In this document: positions 43,131 through 54,321 of the stretch, in pieces
How the letters are laid out: each line of letters opens with the position of its first letter
Position numbering within the stretch: the stretch's first letter is position 1
Source: Plectosphaerella cucumerina
Taxonomy: Eukaryota; Ascomycota; Sordariomycetes; Glomerellales; Plectosphaerellaceae
Direction of reading: 5' to 3'
DNA: 64,000 nucleotides
Assembly (NCBI GenBank): GCA_020746995.1
Contig: JAGPXD010000001.1
Location: 6,944,001-7,008,000, forward strand
Notes under the pieces: generated by a model
Seen by the model: only the letters and a program-made list of their open reading frames with translations
Told to the model about the DNA's origin: nothing
Databases searched by the model: none
Translations under genes and position numbers: made by a program

Positions 43131-45063
43131 ATGACAGAGCAGCGCAAGAAAGTCGATGAAGTCGACGACCAGCCGGACGTAATTCAAGTCGAACTCCTCA
43201 CTATGGACGACGAAGAAAACTACAGTGGGCTGACTGTGAAATGCATTCTGGTCTATGTGGTGAGTCTGTGGTAGACCGCTCTTAGACATGGCTAATCAAT
43301 CTAGTCCATCCTTGCTGGCTGCTTCGCGCAGGTCCTTGCAATTGTTGCTACTGGTGCGGTAGGTCCACCTATTCTGGAAATGAACTGCTACGTTTTACTC
43401 ATCTCGGTTTCAGTTCTCACGCAATGTTGCTGCCGTCGTTGGAGGAATGGACAAATACATCTGGATCCCGCAAGGCCTGGTTATCTGCATCACTTTCACG
43501 GCCGCCCCAATTGCACAAGCATCGGACTTCTGGGGCCGCCGACTTCCCATCCTCATCTGCACAGCCCTCTGCCTCATCGGGTCCATTGTGATCAGCCGGG
43601 CAACTTCGATGACCATGGCCATCGCCGGAGCACTCCTGGTCGGTGTTGGGTCAGGATCGACCTCACTACTGTACGCCGTCGCATCAGAGATCCTGCCGAG
43701 ACGGTATAGGCCGGCCGCCCAAGCCGGGGTCAACATTGCAAACTCTCTTGGAGGAATCCTGACCATACTCGCTGGCTTTAGTCTCGTCAAGGAGAATGAC
43801 GAAGGCTTCCGAGTTATTTGGTACATCGGCACGGGGCTGTTTGCGATCAACTTTCTTGTCATCTTCGTCCTCTTCAAGCCGCCGCAGCGCCATCTCGAGA
43901 TTTCTCTGACCTTGCGACAAAAGCTCCGGGCACTCGACTGGATAGGATACTTCCTCTTCTCAATCGGAATGATCCTGTTCAGTGTGGGATTGACCTGGGC
44001 CAACAATCCTTTCCCTTGGACAAACGCTCATGTTCTCAGCACATTCGTTGTCGGCGTGGCCTTCATAATCCTTACAGTTGTCTGGGAGGTGGAGAGAAAG
44101 GTCGGGTTCTGCCATCGCAGTCTTTTCGAAGACGGCCGCACCTATGCTCTTGCCCTTGTCTTCATCTTCATCGAAGGCTTCACGTTCTTTGCTGTCAACA
44201 ACTTCCTCCCCCTAGAGTTCTCAATCCTGTTCGAGAGTGATGAGTTCATGGTCGGGGTTCTGGTCTCGATCATCTTCATTGCCGGGACAGTCGCCTCTGT
44301 GTTTGCCGGCTTCTACTCCACCAAGACGAAGAGAGTTCGACCGCCCCTGTTGGCTGGAATGGGTTTGTTTGTTATCTACTTCGGTAAGGACTCTCCCGTT
44401 CATATCCCCAGCTATTGTTAACCACGCCTCTACACAGTATGCATGGCGACGATCAAGCTCGACCAGTCAGCCGCAATCTGGGGCTTCACCGTCTTGGCCG
44501 GCCTCGGCCTTGGGTTTGGCCTAGTCATTGCCGTAACGACGGGCCAAATGAGCACTCCTCCGGGGCTCATTGCCACTGCCAGTGGTCTCATCTTAACTGC
44601 TAGGGCTTTAGGAGGCTCTGTTTCCCTTCCCGTCTACACTGCCATTCTCAACTCCAAGTTGTCGAAGCATCTCGGCCCGCAGATAGCTGAGAGAGTTCTT
44701 CCACTGGGACTTTCTGCAGAAGACTTACCGGCTTTCATCAACGCCTTGGCCGGAAACGATCGAAAGGCTCTGGCGAGTATTCCAGGCGTTAACCCAGCTG
44801 TCATAGACGCGGGGCTTCTCGGACTCAGGACAGCTTATCGCCTGGGATTCCGGGATATCTGGATTGCTGCTGCGGCGGTCTCAGCCGTCGGGTTCATCCT
44901 CGCCCTATTTGTTACAGATCCTCGCTCAAGCTTCAACATGCACGTGGATGCGCCGGTGGAGGAAGAGATTGCGGCTAACAGTCATCACGTGGGACAAAAC
45001 GCAGCAACGATGGCAAGCGACGCAACTGGCAATATGAGCAACACAGCTGGTGACAAGGTCTGA
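43131..45063 (+). CDS. MFS efflux pump, TRI12-like (DHA2) family
   Basis: A plasma-membrane drug/metabolite-proton antiporter with about 14 spans. Four exons (43131-43259, 43305-43358, 43414-44383, 44438-45063) give 592 residues. The N-terminus is charged (MTEQRKKVDEVDDQPD). Segments DKYIWIPQGLVICITF, QASDFWGRRLPIL, EILPRRYRPAAQ and WANNPFPWTNAHVLS match the trichothecene-pump family. The long loop before ALDWIGYFLFSIGMILFS is typical. It could export a toxic aromatic or a P450 product. It shares its promoter with the first P450, which supports a common role. Confidence 0.9.
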
Positions 45064-45247
45064 AGTGGGAGTTTGGCTGGACAGGCATCGGGTGATGGTC
45101 TGACGGAACATGCAATGAGCAAAGACAACAGCTCGGGAATTGTTAGTCTCTTGATTTTTTTCAGAATCGACTACCAAAATTGATCTCTCTAGTGAACCTT
45201 CTACCACTTAAGCAAATGTCCTCGACGATCCTGCCCAACGTATCATA

Positions 45248-45287
45248 GCCAGTATTCCCCCGGTGATACAGGGGTGGGGATACTGGC
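45248..45287. repeat. Inverted repeat with GCCAGTAT arms
   Basis: Arms GCCAGTAT (45248-45255) and ATACTGGC (45280-45287) are exact reverse complements. C-rich and G-rich stretches just inside extend the pairing. The distance between arms is 24 bp. Confidence 0.6.
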
Positions 45288-45757
45288 CGCAAGAAGCCTT
45301 TAACCGGCGTACATGATGCAATGTTTTCGCCTTGAGCAGTCATCCCAGCATATCTCAGAACTCCCTCACGGACTAGTCTGAATATCCCCTGGACGCATAT
45401 CTGTTGGTGTTTTGAACCGTATCCAAGAGTTTGAGCCAACAGAGGTTGAGTGTCAGAAGCGCGGCAGCAGATAGAATGACGGAGTCCTAAAATGCGGAAG
45501 AAGATACGTAGTGGGGTTGACAGAAGCTGAAATCTGGCCCGCCGCATCTTAGATGGCGGGCCGCAGTCCTTTAAGTACAGATCCCAGCCCTCCTCAGCCC
45601 TCTCGCACACCTTTACCCATCCCTGCCTAGGCCCTGCTGGCCTACTCTGCGGATCTGCGGCCTGGGCCCCTGACATTGAGTCAAGCACGAAAAGACGATT
45701 TCAGATCTTGAAGTAAGATGTAGAAAGCTGTTGTTGAATTATCAACGCTGATTGCTC

Positions 45758-45981
45758 ATGTTTCTTTTGCTATTCAGTGCTTGGAGACCTCTTCAGTGGT
45801 GTGCAAGAGACTGGCCACTCGCCCTCTGCGATGCGAGAAGCGTAGCACCCGACAACAAGGTTGAGGCAGATTTGGTCTACCCTGGTTTCGAGGGCGAAAC
45901 ATGCCGGATTTCTCCTTCATATACCATTAGAGCCAAGTACGGAATTTCAAGCAGTACGACTCCGAGGGCGGGGTTCCGAGC
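45758..45981 (+). pseudogene. Exon-like orphan fragment
   Basis: An open stretch ending VYPGFEGETCRISPSY...TPRAGFRA is followed directly by a consensus donor GTGAGT at 45982. It looks like a real coding exon by composition, but I cannot name the family and find no partner exon downstream. It is probably a relic. Confidence 0.25.
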
Positions 45982-46332
45982 GGTGAGTATTTAATGTGAG
46001 TGATGGCCCCCCATCTTATGGTGACCCATGGTATGTTGGGCACGCCCAATGGCTCCTTTCACAACCCTCGCCCTGGGGCAGATGAGCTGCACCGTGGAAG
46101 CATTGAAATGGCTGTGCTAGTAGTATGTTGAATTATTCCTAGTGGTACTTACCCAAGACTCTACCCCGAGCAGAGGAGGCGAAGGCTAGACGTACCTCAA
46201 ATGACAAACAATGATTCACAGAGATCGAATCCCAAGTGGAGGCACTGTTTGTATGCTATGCTGAGTTATACTGAGCTGAGGATGTTTCTATGAAACCTTG
46301 GCAAGCTGTGCCACAAATTTGGACCATTCGTG

Positions 46333-47283
46333 CTAATTCAAGTGATGCGCGAACCACCTGACCATCTGGTCCTCCGCTTGGTCCGCCATTTCTATTTCGG
46401 CCTTATTATCCGGGTCGTACCTCACCGCAAACCCATGCTTGGCACCCGGAATAATGACAATCTCGCTTGGGACGTCCGCATTCTTCTCAAGAATCTCCGC
46501 GCTCTGCTTCGCGTCGTTGAGTGACAGCGCAAAATCAACGTCGCCAACAATCATGCTGTAGGGAAGCTTGATCCCGACGATGTGCTCGGGGACCTTTAGC
46601 TCACTGGGGTGCGCCGTGTAAGCCGCGTCAATGAGGGTTCTGCCGTTGCGAGCCAGGCCTCCGTGAGCCAGCTGAGTGACTCCATACCCGCCCCAGCAGA
46701 AGCCCACGACACCTAGTTTGGATTCCCGCTCCTGGCTGCACCGAAGCTTGTCGATGAACTGCAGGACGCCGGGGAACCGCTTTTCGGGGCTATTCCGCAT
46801 CATGAAAGGAACGATCGTCCATACAATTTTCAGGATCAGCCATCTGTAGCTCGGGTCAATTTCACGCGAAGGCGATGGAGGGGTTGTATGGCTTACGGCT
46901 TGCGCATCCATCCCCAGAGGCCTCCCTCGTTCGCGATTTGGTCCAGAACAGGTTTCATAGACGCAGGCGCAGATGTCCCTTCATTGAAGGTGGAGTCAGA
47001 AGGGCTATTGCCACGAGATGACTTGGGGAGGACGAGGCTTACCATGCATGAAATCAGGAACGTATACTACGCAGCCCGTCCGTTCCGCGCATATGTCGGA
47101 GAGCCTCCGCAGATTAGTCGTGTCCCATCCAAACATGTCGGATAAGACGACGATGACGGATTTTCGCTCGGACTGTGTGAGCCGTGGTTTGGCAACGTAG
47201 ACATCAAGGCCGTGGAGTGTCTCGATCTCCCCCTCGTAGGGCCCGGGGTGGTCATGGCCCTTGAAGCAGTCTGCGCACGGCAT
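46333..47283 (-). CDS. Dienelactone hydrolase family protein
   Basis: An alpha/beta hydrolase that opens dienelactones to maleylacetate in chloro- or hydroxy-aromatic breakdown; fungal members also have broader roles. Three exons (47043-47283, 46897-46978, 46333-46849) give 279 residues. It starts MPCADCFKGHDHPG, the family start with its CxxC-like pair. The nucleophile is Cys159 in VVGFCWGGYG. The acidic residue lies in IVGDVDFALS and the His in GAKHGFAVRYD. DLH produces the substrate of maleylacetate reductase, which lies 15 kb away in this window. That pairing gives the call weight but does not prove the substrate. Confidence 0.9.
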
Positions 47284-47753
47284 TCTGATCGTAGGAACAA
47301 GAGCAGGTGATGACAGCAAACTTGGGCTTAAAGGAAACCTGATAGGCTTCGAGTGTCGCTATAAATGTATGTCGAGTGGCACATGGACACTGTACGTACG
47401 TACACGGGAGTTGCATGACTGATAAATCGAGACATGTCTTCTTGTACCTAGACCTATGGCTACCTATGTACTAGATCTCACCCACCCAGTTGTCGGTTGT
47501 AGCCTGGGTGGATGTCCCTTACCCGCCCAATTTCCTTCGGGTCCGGCGGGTGACGGTGGGGCGAAAAATTGCAGGTCGCCACCGCATGACTACGGTCTTG
47601 GAGTCACCGATCCTCAAATCAGTGGATCGCCAGCATACCATTTAGGAAGAAATGAACTCCTGGTCTTCAGTGTTTGGCCTTGAAATCGAAAATATCCACC
47701 GATGCATTGACTACCTTCTGAAGAAGTAACAGGCTTCGTGTACGAGCTCGGAA
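47284..47753. other. Intergenic region, 470 bp
   Basis: Promoter of the dienelactone hydrolase. It has an inverted repeat CCACCCAG (47482-47489) / CTGGGTGG (47504-47511) with a 14-bp spacer, and a GGTGGGG at about 47551. Confidence 0.55.
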
Positions 47754-48896
47754 TCAAGGCTGGTTGGGTGCGATATCCGTGTAAACACGGAAGCCACTGT
47801 TCTTCTTCGCCTGCTTGAACGCCTCGTGGTGCTGCTCCAGACTGTATACGTCGTGGGTCGAGCCCCCGCGCTTCCCAAGCTCTAGCACACCCGAGTAGAC
47901 CATTTTGAGCGTCAGGTCAACACCGGGCCTCGTGACAACTACCTTGCCAATGATCTTGATGTTCTGGTGCATGACGAGCGTGTAGGGCACCGCGATGGTG
48001 CCGGATGGAGCGCCGCTAAGGACAACCCTGCCCTCGGGCCTGACGGCTCTAATGCCGGCGTTGAAGACCGGCGAGCCTGTGAGCTCTCCCGAAGCCCAGT
48101 CGTTGAACACCTCGACGCCGCGCCCGTCTGGGCTGGCCTTTCGGATGGCGGCCGCGTCCGCCTCGTCGTCGCCAGTCATGACAACGTAGCTGAAGCGCTC
48201 ATGGTTGCCCAACTGCCTTCCCAGGCGCTTGAGCTTCTCCTCATTGCGGCCCAGGGCAATAACATTGGCGCCCAGGGAGAGGGCGATGTCGCTGCTGATA
48301 CCGCCGAATGTGCCGGTGGCAGGGCCGATGGCGACGGTCTGACCCGCTTTCACCTTGCCCGCTTCGCAAATTGCACCAACACCAATGACGTAAAATGAGA
48401 CTTCGTGAATGTCGGCTGGGGTGTATCCAAGCTGCTTCGTAAGGCGGTTCTCGTCGAGAACAAGCAAAGACTCCAGCGCCACCTTCTGATACTGTTGCAG
48501 GGCTCCATCACGCCACTCTCCCTGCATCAGCTTGCGGCCCCGGTCACCCTCCCCACCATGATGGCCTTGGATGATCATGGTCTCGGGGTCGTCTCGGGCG
48601 TAAACAGTGCCCATGAAGAAGACAAGATCGCCGGGCTTTGCAAGCACAGCATCGGATCCGACGGCATGCACCCGGCCAATGTGGCTGGGATGTGGGACCA
48701 AGGGAAGGGAGAGGTTGAAGACCTGAAGATTCCCATTATGAATGTCGCCCGCGTATGGCTGAACGACGGTGTTGAGAACCTGCACGACGGCCGAACCGGC
48801 TGTTGCCTCGGGCACGGGGAGATCAACCAGCTCAAGCGGCTTGTTGAAGGAGGAGAGCCAAAGAGCGCGATTCTTGGGCGCGATGCTGGGGCTCAT
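47754..48896 (-). CDS. Medium-chain dehydrogenase/reductase (alcohol dehydrogenase-like, zinc site not evident)
   Basis: An NAD(P)-dependent oxidoreductase of 380 residues in one exon. The N-terminal GroES-like domain has LNTVVQPYAGDIHNGN where zinc alcohol dehydrogenases carry Cys-x-x-Asp, so the catalytic zinc is probably absent. The Rossmann fold is visible at VAIGPATGTFGGISS and LGANVIALGRNEEKL. Residues 104-125 are a charged, Gly-rich loop (GHHGGEGDRGRKL). It resembles quinone-oxidoreductase-like and isopropanol-type fungal proteins. A TATA box lies about 110 bp upstream. Reaction unknown; reduction of an enone or quinone is possible. Confidence 0.85.
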   Translation of the reverse strand: MSPSIAPKNRALWLSSFNKPLELVDLPVPEATAGSAVVQVLNTVVQPYAGDIHNGNLQVFNLSLPLVPHPSHIGRVHAVGSDAVLAKPGDLVFFMGTVYARDDPETMIIQGHHGGEGDRGRKLMQGEWRDGALQQYQKVALESLLVLDENRLTKQLGYTPADIHEVSFYVIGVGAICEAGKVKAGQTVAIGPATGTFGGISSDIALSLGANVIALGRNEEKLKRLGRQLGNHERFSYVVMTGDDEADAAAIRKASPDGRGVEVFNDWASGELTGSPVFNAGIRAVRPEGRVVLSGAPSGTIAVPYTLVMHQNIKIIGKVVVTRPGVDLTLKMVYSGVLELGKRGGSTHDVYSLEQHHEAFKQAKKNSGFRVYTDIAPNQP

Positions 48897-49002
48897 TTTC
48901 GAAACGGTGGAAGTGTCTTGTGAAAGAATGGGTACAGAACGGTCAATGGGAATGCTGGAAGTGATGCCAATGGGCAGGAGCTACTGCTGCGAGACGCCTA
49001 TT

Positions 49003-49010
49003 CTTATATA
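49003..49010 (-). promoter_or_regulatory. TATA box of the medium-chain dehydrogenase
   Basis: The minus strand reads TATATAAG about 110 bp before ATG 48896. Confidence 0.55.
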
Positions 49011-49091
49011 AGAACCTTTCAATCACCATTAGCGTTCCCCATCGCTGTCCTCCCAGGTGGGATCGCGGAGGCGGGTGGGAGACCCCACGTG

Positions 49092-49093
<2 letters not shown>

Positions 49094-49123
<30 letters not shown>
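49094..49123. repeat. Homopolymer run, C20 followed by A10
   Basis: An uninterrupted run of 20 C and 10 A upstream of the dehydrogenase. It is prone to slippage, and its length may be an assembly error. Confidence 0.8.
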
Positions 49124-49526
49124 GCCGTCCCCCTGCTTTGGCGGCACCCTATCAGCACCCACGGGCGCCTCGTTGAGGCCTGTATTGCAGGTGGGTTGAT
49201 GGACGAAATGATGCCCTGGGAGCTCTGATTCTCCCTAGCTGGGGCAGGCTGTGGGTGCATGGATGAGCACTCTTGACTTTAGTAGATGGAAAGTCACTCA
49301 CCACCAGAGCTTGCGCGTCTCTGTCGCGGACAGCATCTCTAGAACAAATATAGACGTAATAATTAAAGAACTTCGCGCCGTTTATTCAACTCTCTGTAAC
49401 TGAAGCACCCCACTGACAGCGCCAGCTCCAGGAGACCCCCAACTCGCCCCGTGTGCATGTATATCCCAGAAGAGTTCCCTTCCTACGGCTCAAAGCTCAA
49501 TTGAAACCTATAAGTTTATGGGCTTT

Positions 49527-50583
49527 TCACACGTGAGATCGGAGGAACTCAAGACCTCGGTCCACGATCCCCTGCACGTCATCTAAAGGCCCTGCACGAT
49601 CATCAAAACCATGCGGCGCTCCCTCCACAAGAACCAGCTCGGTCACCGCTCCGTGCTCCTTCAGCTCCTTGTGGGCACGCTGGGAGACCGCATCTGGTAC
49701 CAAGAAATCCTTCGTGCCGTGGATGAAGTACGTGGGAGGGAAGCCGCCTTTGGCGAACAGCGTCGCGGGATCCACGCGGCCGTAGTCACCGTCGCCCACT
49801 GTCGTCTTCAATAAGTTGCCCTGCCCCATGGCGCTGAACATCCACGCGACGCGGTAGTTTCTGAAGTCGGGCCCGTTCGGACCAACTGGGGGAGGTCCGC
49901 TGGTGGGAGGAGGCAGATCATCCCACACCTTGGCCAGGAAGGCATCGTCAAACTTCAAAGCGCCCGAGGGCGGCGGAGGGAGCGGCGTGTGAAAGGCCTC
50001 GTCTTCGAGGTACTTCATGCCGTAGAGATCAAGGATAGCACGAGGGGGCATTGGGGACGCGGCCTGGAGGAGTTCAGATTCGCTCTCATAGCTTCCGCTT
50101 GACACTGGGAACTGAAAATATGTTCACATACCATCAGGAGTGCCAATGTGGCGCCGCAAGACTGTCCGAACGTCACTACGCGTGAGCCGTCCACCTCGAT
50201 GCCGGCGTCGTTCAGAAGCAGCTCTGGGACTTTGGTCTGGGACCACTGGTACGCATCCAGGGCATCTGTCACCGGCCCATCGTAGACAGTTACTGTAGGA
50301 CAGAGCCGATAGTCGGCAGATACGACAACAAAACCCAGGTCGAGGAGTTTCGTGGCCTGGCGCTGGGAAAACAAAGCCTTTGAGCCGACCGTAAAATTTC
50401 CTCCATGGAAATGGAGGGCTAGCACCGAGCCATGTCAGTGGGAGGGACGTATTAGAGACTTCATGGGGACATCGTACCAATGGGCAGGCTTTTGGAGGCT
50501 GAGGCAGGCTTTCGGAAGTAAACATCTGCGTGGACTGGGAGGCCGTTGACCACCTTGTACACGTATTCCCTTCGGGCTAGCAT
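49527..50583 (-). CDS. Alpha/beta hydrolase-3 (hormone-sensitive-lipase-like) esterase
   Basis: Hydrolyses short-chain or aryl esters. Three exons (50478-50583, 50132-50418, 49527-50084) give 316 residues. The oxyanion motif LALHFHGGNFTVGS is rebuilt at intron 1. The nucleophile elbow is TFGQSCGATLAL, the acid lies in HGTKDFLVPD and the His in GAPHGFDDRA. The second intron is ambiguous: GTATGT at 50131 with an acceptor at 50085 gives a 47-bp intron, which I prefer. A nearer AG would leave only 20 bp, too short for splicing. No signal peptide, so probably cytosolic. Confidence 0.85.
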
Positions 50584-51022
50584 ATTGGCCAGTATTGGAA
50601 GAATGGCTGAGGTGAGGAACCCTGATTTGGGTGTTCACCAAAACGAAAGAACGCCGAATCCACGCCTAGATCTCCTACTATACACCACGTAACTTGGCAA
50701 GCTGGTCATAAGGGTGGTGGGATGTCATCGCGTGAGCCTCCCCACCGAGCGCCACCCTGGTTGCTGTTACGAGAAGGGAGGGGGAGGGAGCCCCACCCAC
50801 ACCAGTCCCTGCTCCGCTCCGACCTCACGAGTACTGTCGTGAGCTCCTCCCAACAGATGGCCATGGAGCCGCATTAGGAGGAAAGACAGAAGTAGTACCC
50901 GTAATATCCGATTACCCAGCCTGGGCATTCTTGATCAGGCGCCCCAGCCTTTGAGATAGCGACGATGGCCCTGGAGACGAGTCGTTAGTTGGCAGTTCCG
51001 GAGAATTACGACTGGGGTTCAA
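50584..51022. other. Intergenic region, 439 bp
   Basis: Promoter of the esterase and 3' flank of the regulator. It holds CCCCACCGAGC (50740-50750), GGTGGGA (50716-50722) and CCCCACCC near 50792. Confidence 0.55.
50740..50750 (+). promoter_or_regulatory. Shared element CCCCACCGAGC, copy 2
   Basis: Differs from the 42604 copy at one base. Lies about 160 bp upstream of the HSL-type esterase start. Confidence 0.4.
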
Positions 51023-53585
51023 TCAGAGCCGAGATTTACATTGCCACATTGACTTGTCGGACAGGAGTTCGCTCGTGAAAGCAAGTGGGATGACGGCGAT
51101 ATGGCCCTGCAGCTGCGTCTGCAAGTCTTCCACCTCAGCAAAACCCTCGTCGATCAGCGCGCGCAGGGTGTCGCGCAGTTCCAGCTGTGGAACAAGAGGC
51201 TGTGCAAACTCGAGATACCAATACAGTAGCAGACCTATGAAGTGAAAGTCAATTCCGTCGTAGGAGGAAAAGAAGCGTCAAGTACTTACTCCCCTCATAA
51301 GTGGCCATGGCACATTCTGGCCCGAATTCATGCGGAATAACCCGCCGCAAGTATTCCAGGCCCAGCTGGCAGTCGAACCGCAGTTGGTCCGCCGCGCGAA
51401 TCAGTGCCTTATGGAGGTACGGGGAGGACACCTCATCCAGCAGATTCGGCATATCCCGGGGATTGGGCGGGGAAGCTGCGGAGCAGAGGAACTTCTTCAT
51501 GGTGGCCAGAGAGATGCTCCCATAGAGGTGGTAGTAGACCGAGTTGAGCAGCGACTTAGCGCACTGCATGGTCGGGTCCGGCAGCATGCCGGGCTTCGCC
51601 TGGACGAGCCGCCGCTGCAGCATCTCGTCGAGCACCTGGACCGACCGGTCCATCTTTTCGATGAAGGTCGTGTAGAGCTCCTTGTGGTGCGAGTTCGTGA
51701 AAGCCTCGAAAGAGCACACGCGGTAGAGTATCGTAGACACGATCGTGACGAGTCCGACTTCACTGACCGGCTGGGCGGGGACCTGGCCGGCGAGGACGTA
51801 GTTGATAGCGTCGTCGATGAAGAAAGCCTCCTCGCAGGGAGGACTCCACGAGGCTTCATCGCTGAGCCAGTCCCTGGTGCTCGAGGCCAAGGCGAACCTC
51901 TCGTCGACAACCGGGGTGACGAAGCATTGCTCCCTCTCTCTCGACCCGGGCGCTGCACCGATGAGGATTGTGCTAGCGAGGCATCTTCCTGTTGGTCAGA
52001 CCCGAAAGTCCTGCCAGTAACGGGCTACTTCAGTGTATACATACCTATTGACGCTCTCCTGTTGGACCCATTCTTTGTACGTAGTGATGGGATATTTCCT
52101 CACTTGCGCCAGCACGTCGTGCGCGCGCTGTTTAAGCTCGCGTTAGCACTGGTCTCCAGAGCAAAAAGTCAGGAAACTTACCTTGATTGAATTAGGATAG
52201 ACATAGACTGCCCAATGCTCCATTCCGCAGTGAAGGCCGAGGTAGCTTAGAAGCAGGAACGTCTGCAGCATCCACAGCTGCGTCTCGCCGTCGAGCTTGC
52301 CATGAACCTCTGATCGGTCGTGCTATACATGTCAGCAAAGAGATCGGACAGAATTTGCCGACTGTGATCATGTCGACTCACCTCGAACATGAGTCGCATG
52401 GCGACGGAATACATGGAGGCAGCCGTGGCGTGCTCGCCCAGGAATGTTGCACCGCACGCCAACATGGCAAGCAGAAGGGGGGCTACGGGTGCGATAAAAC
52501 GCGTCAGATGGGGGTCATTGATCTGAGATTCACTGCGCTATACGCACATGGGGCCAACGGGATGCTGAACGTAGGCTCATGGATGATCGGAATGTGTGGA
52601 GATATGTGCTTGAAGAAGACGCGGACGAACCGCCGCACGGTGAACTTGGATGGGAAGCGGAGGCTTTTCAGCAGTTGTGGCGGATAGTTGGTGAGTTTGG
52701 CCAATGCCGCTGCACGTTCGTCTTCGTCGGGTGGCGGGGTGGGCGGAGCATTTGTTCTGCTGCTGCCGTTGTTGCCGTCGTCCTTGTCTGGGGAAGCCGA
52801 GGTCGGAGACGTGTGTGCTGAAATTGACGACTGGTCTGTCAGGTCGCTCGCCAGTCCGGGCATTAACTGCTCCGCGTCGAAGAGAAACATGTTCATGTCC
52901 ATGATTTCGTTGAGATCCGCATTGGGGAGTCCCAGGTTGTTGTCGAAGGAGTCGAGGAAAGCCAGAGGGTCGTCCTGAAGGTATCCCGGGAGAGGCTCGG
53001 CTAAGGACACTATGCAAGGATCTAGCCTGCCTTCGAGGTTGTCCGAGCGGCTGACGACGTCGACAGGTTCCGCACAGCCATGGCTCCCATTGGGAGGACC
53101 AGAGCGCTTGAGCTCTTCGACCTGGCCATTCTCCTGTGATGTTTCTGACGTTATAGGCGGTGAGGCGGGCACGGTACCAGCGTATCGCGTATTTGTCGCG
53201 GAGGAAGCTGAGTTATTGATGGCGCGACGGCTGCCCCGTGAGATGGAATCGGTTTGTGAATTTGCGACTTCAGGATGGAAGTTTCGGATGTGGCGGATGA
53301 TGACGTCCTTTCGCGATGACGCTACGGAGCAGTACATGCAAGTATGAGGTTTTTCACCGCGATCTACCGCTGGAATCAGTTTCCCGGTGTATCCAGCGTG
53401 AGAGGCAGGGTGGGAGGCAACGTACGTGTCATCTGGTGGCGGCGGAGGTGAGCGGTGCGGTTAAACTTGGCATTGCAGTGGGGACAAGTGAGCCCGTTCG
53501 TTTTCCGGTGCGCGGATTTAGGCTCGGGGCCGGCCTGGACGTTGATGGTCTGCTCCTCGACAGGTTCGCTGTCTTGTCTGGACAT
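51023..53585 (-). CDS. C2H2 zinc-finger transcription factor with fungal_trans-like domain
   Basis: A nuclear regulator and the best candidate controller of this side of the window. Seven exons (53426-53585, 52548-53363, 52382-52482, 52182-52322, 52045-52127, 51290-51984, 51023-51234) give 735 residues. Finger 1 is CPHCNAKFNRTAHLRRHQMTH; its last His is made at the first splice. Finger 2 is CMYCSVASSRKDVIIRHIRNFH. An acidic, Ser/Pro/Thr-rich stretch follows (residues about 90-260), then the fungal regulatory domain with RFVRVFFKHISPHIPIIHEP, LLLAMLACGATFLGEH, LWMLQTFLLLSYLG and YRVCSFEAF. C2H2 plus fungal_trans proteins often act as local regulators of catabolic or secondary-metabolite genes. 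Confidence 0.88.
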
Positions 53586-54321
53586 GGCGGGAATGGCGAC
53601 ATTGGCTGGGTGAGCTTCGACAAAACAAGATGATGTGAAAACGTGCGAATTGCCTCTTTCAACGTGAAGTGGGGGGACCCCAAGAGTTTTGTAGGATGGA
53701 CGGATGTCTGGGCTGGGACAAGGGAACCTGGGAGGTGTCGGGCTACGTACCTAACTAACTGTTGTAGGCTAAGAATGCGGGGGACGGCGGGGGGCGTGCG
53801 CGGTAGAGGCCTCGGCAGAGGAGCAGATGACATTCTGGGGTCCCCAGATTGGGGCCAAAATACGGGGCTGCTTCTCACTAGAGGCTCCCAAGAAGGAACC
53901 AAGCTTATGACCGGCTCCAGACGGGAGGAAAGTCTACAAAAAATCGAAATTCCAGCTAGCTGAGAACCACGTATATTCTACTCTGTTGCCTTCCATGATT
54001 TCTTTTCTTGGTTTCTGGATTTTGGTCTGACGCCGCTGATCTCTGGCGACGGTCAGAATCTGTGTGTCAGTATGCCACGATGGTTCCAGGTTGGGTGATC
54101 ACTGGGGACGCTGGTCTCTTTGGAGCCTAGTGCTCGACTAGCCCTTTGGTCAGGGCGTGTCCGGACCGCCGCACTGGCCGAGTGCACCGAGGAGTCGACC
54201 AATGAGTGGAGGCGGCGGCTAATAAGTACGCAGCTCGGGGGTTCGGGAGGATCAGAACAACCGACCCCTGACTTCCGGAACCCCCGGGCAACCAGGCCAG
54301 GGCATTGATTGAGACAGTACC
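53586..54321. other. Intergenic region, 736 bp
   Basis: Promoter of the C2H2 regulator and 3' flank of the aldehyde dehydrogenase. No gene, and no copy of the shared element. Confidence 0.5.

Larger units (their letters stand above)
45064..46332. other. Long convergent intergenic region, 1.27 kb
   Basis: Between the pump and the dienelactone hydrolase, with no complete gene. It holds an inverted repeat (45248-45287) and an exon-like fragment (45758-45981). Confidence 0.55.
48897..49526. other. Intergenic region, 630 bp
   Basis: Contains the dehydrogenase TATA box, two GGTGGGA motifs (near 49055 and 49074), a C20/A10 homopolymer and the 3' flank of the esterase. No gene. Confidence 0.6.

Noticed and set aside
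45161..45688. Minus-strand open frame of 175 codons
   Set aside because: No recognisable motif and no promoter or intron logic. It also covers the inverted repeat.
49094..49123. C20/A10 run as a biological signal such as a G-quadruplex
   Set aside because: A long homopolymer of this kind is as likely a sequencing or assembly slip, so it is only recorded as a repeat.
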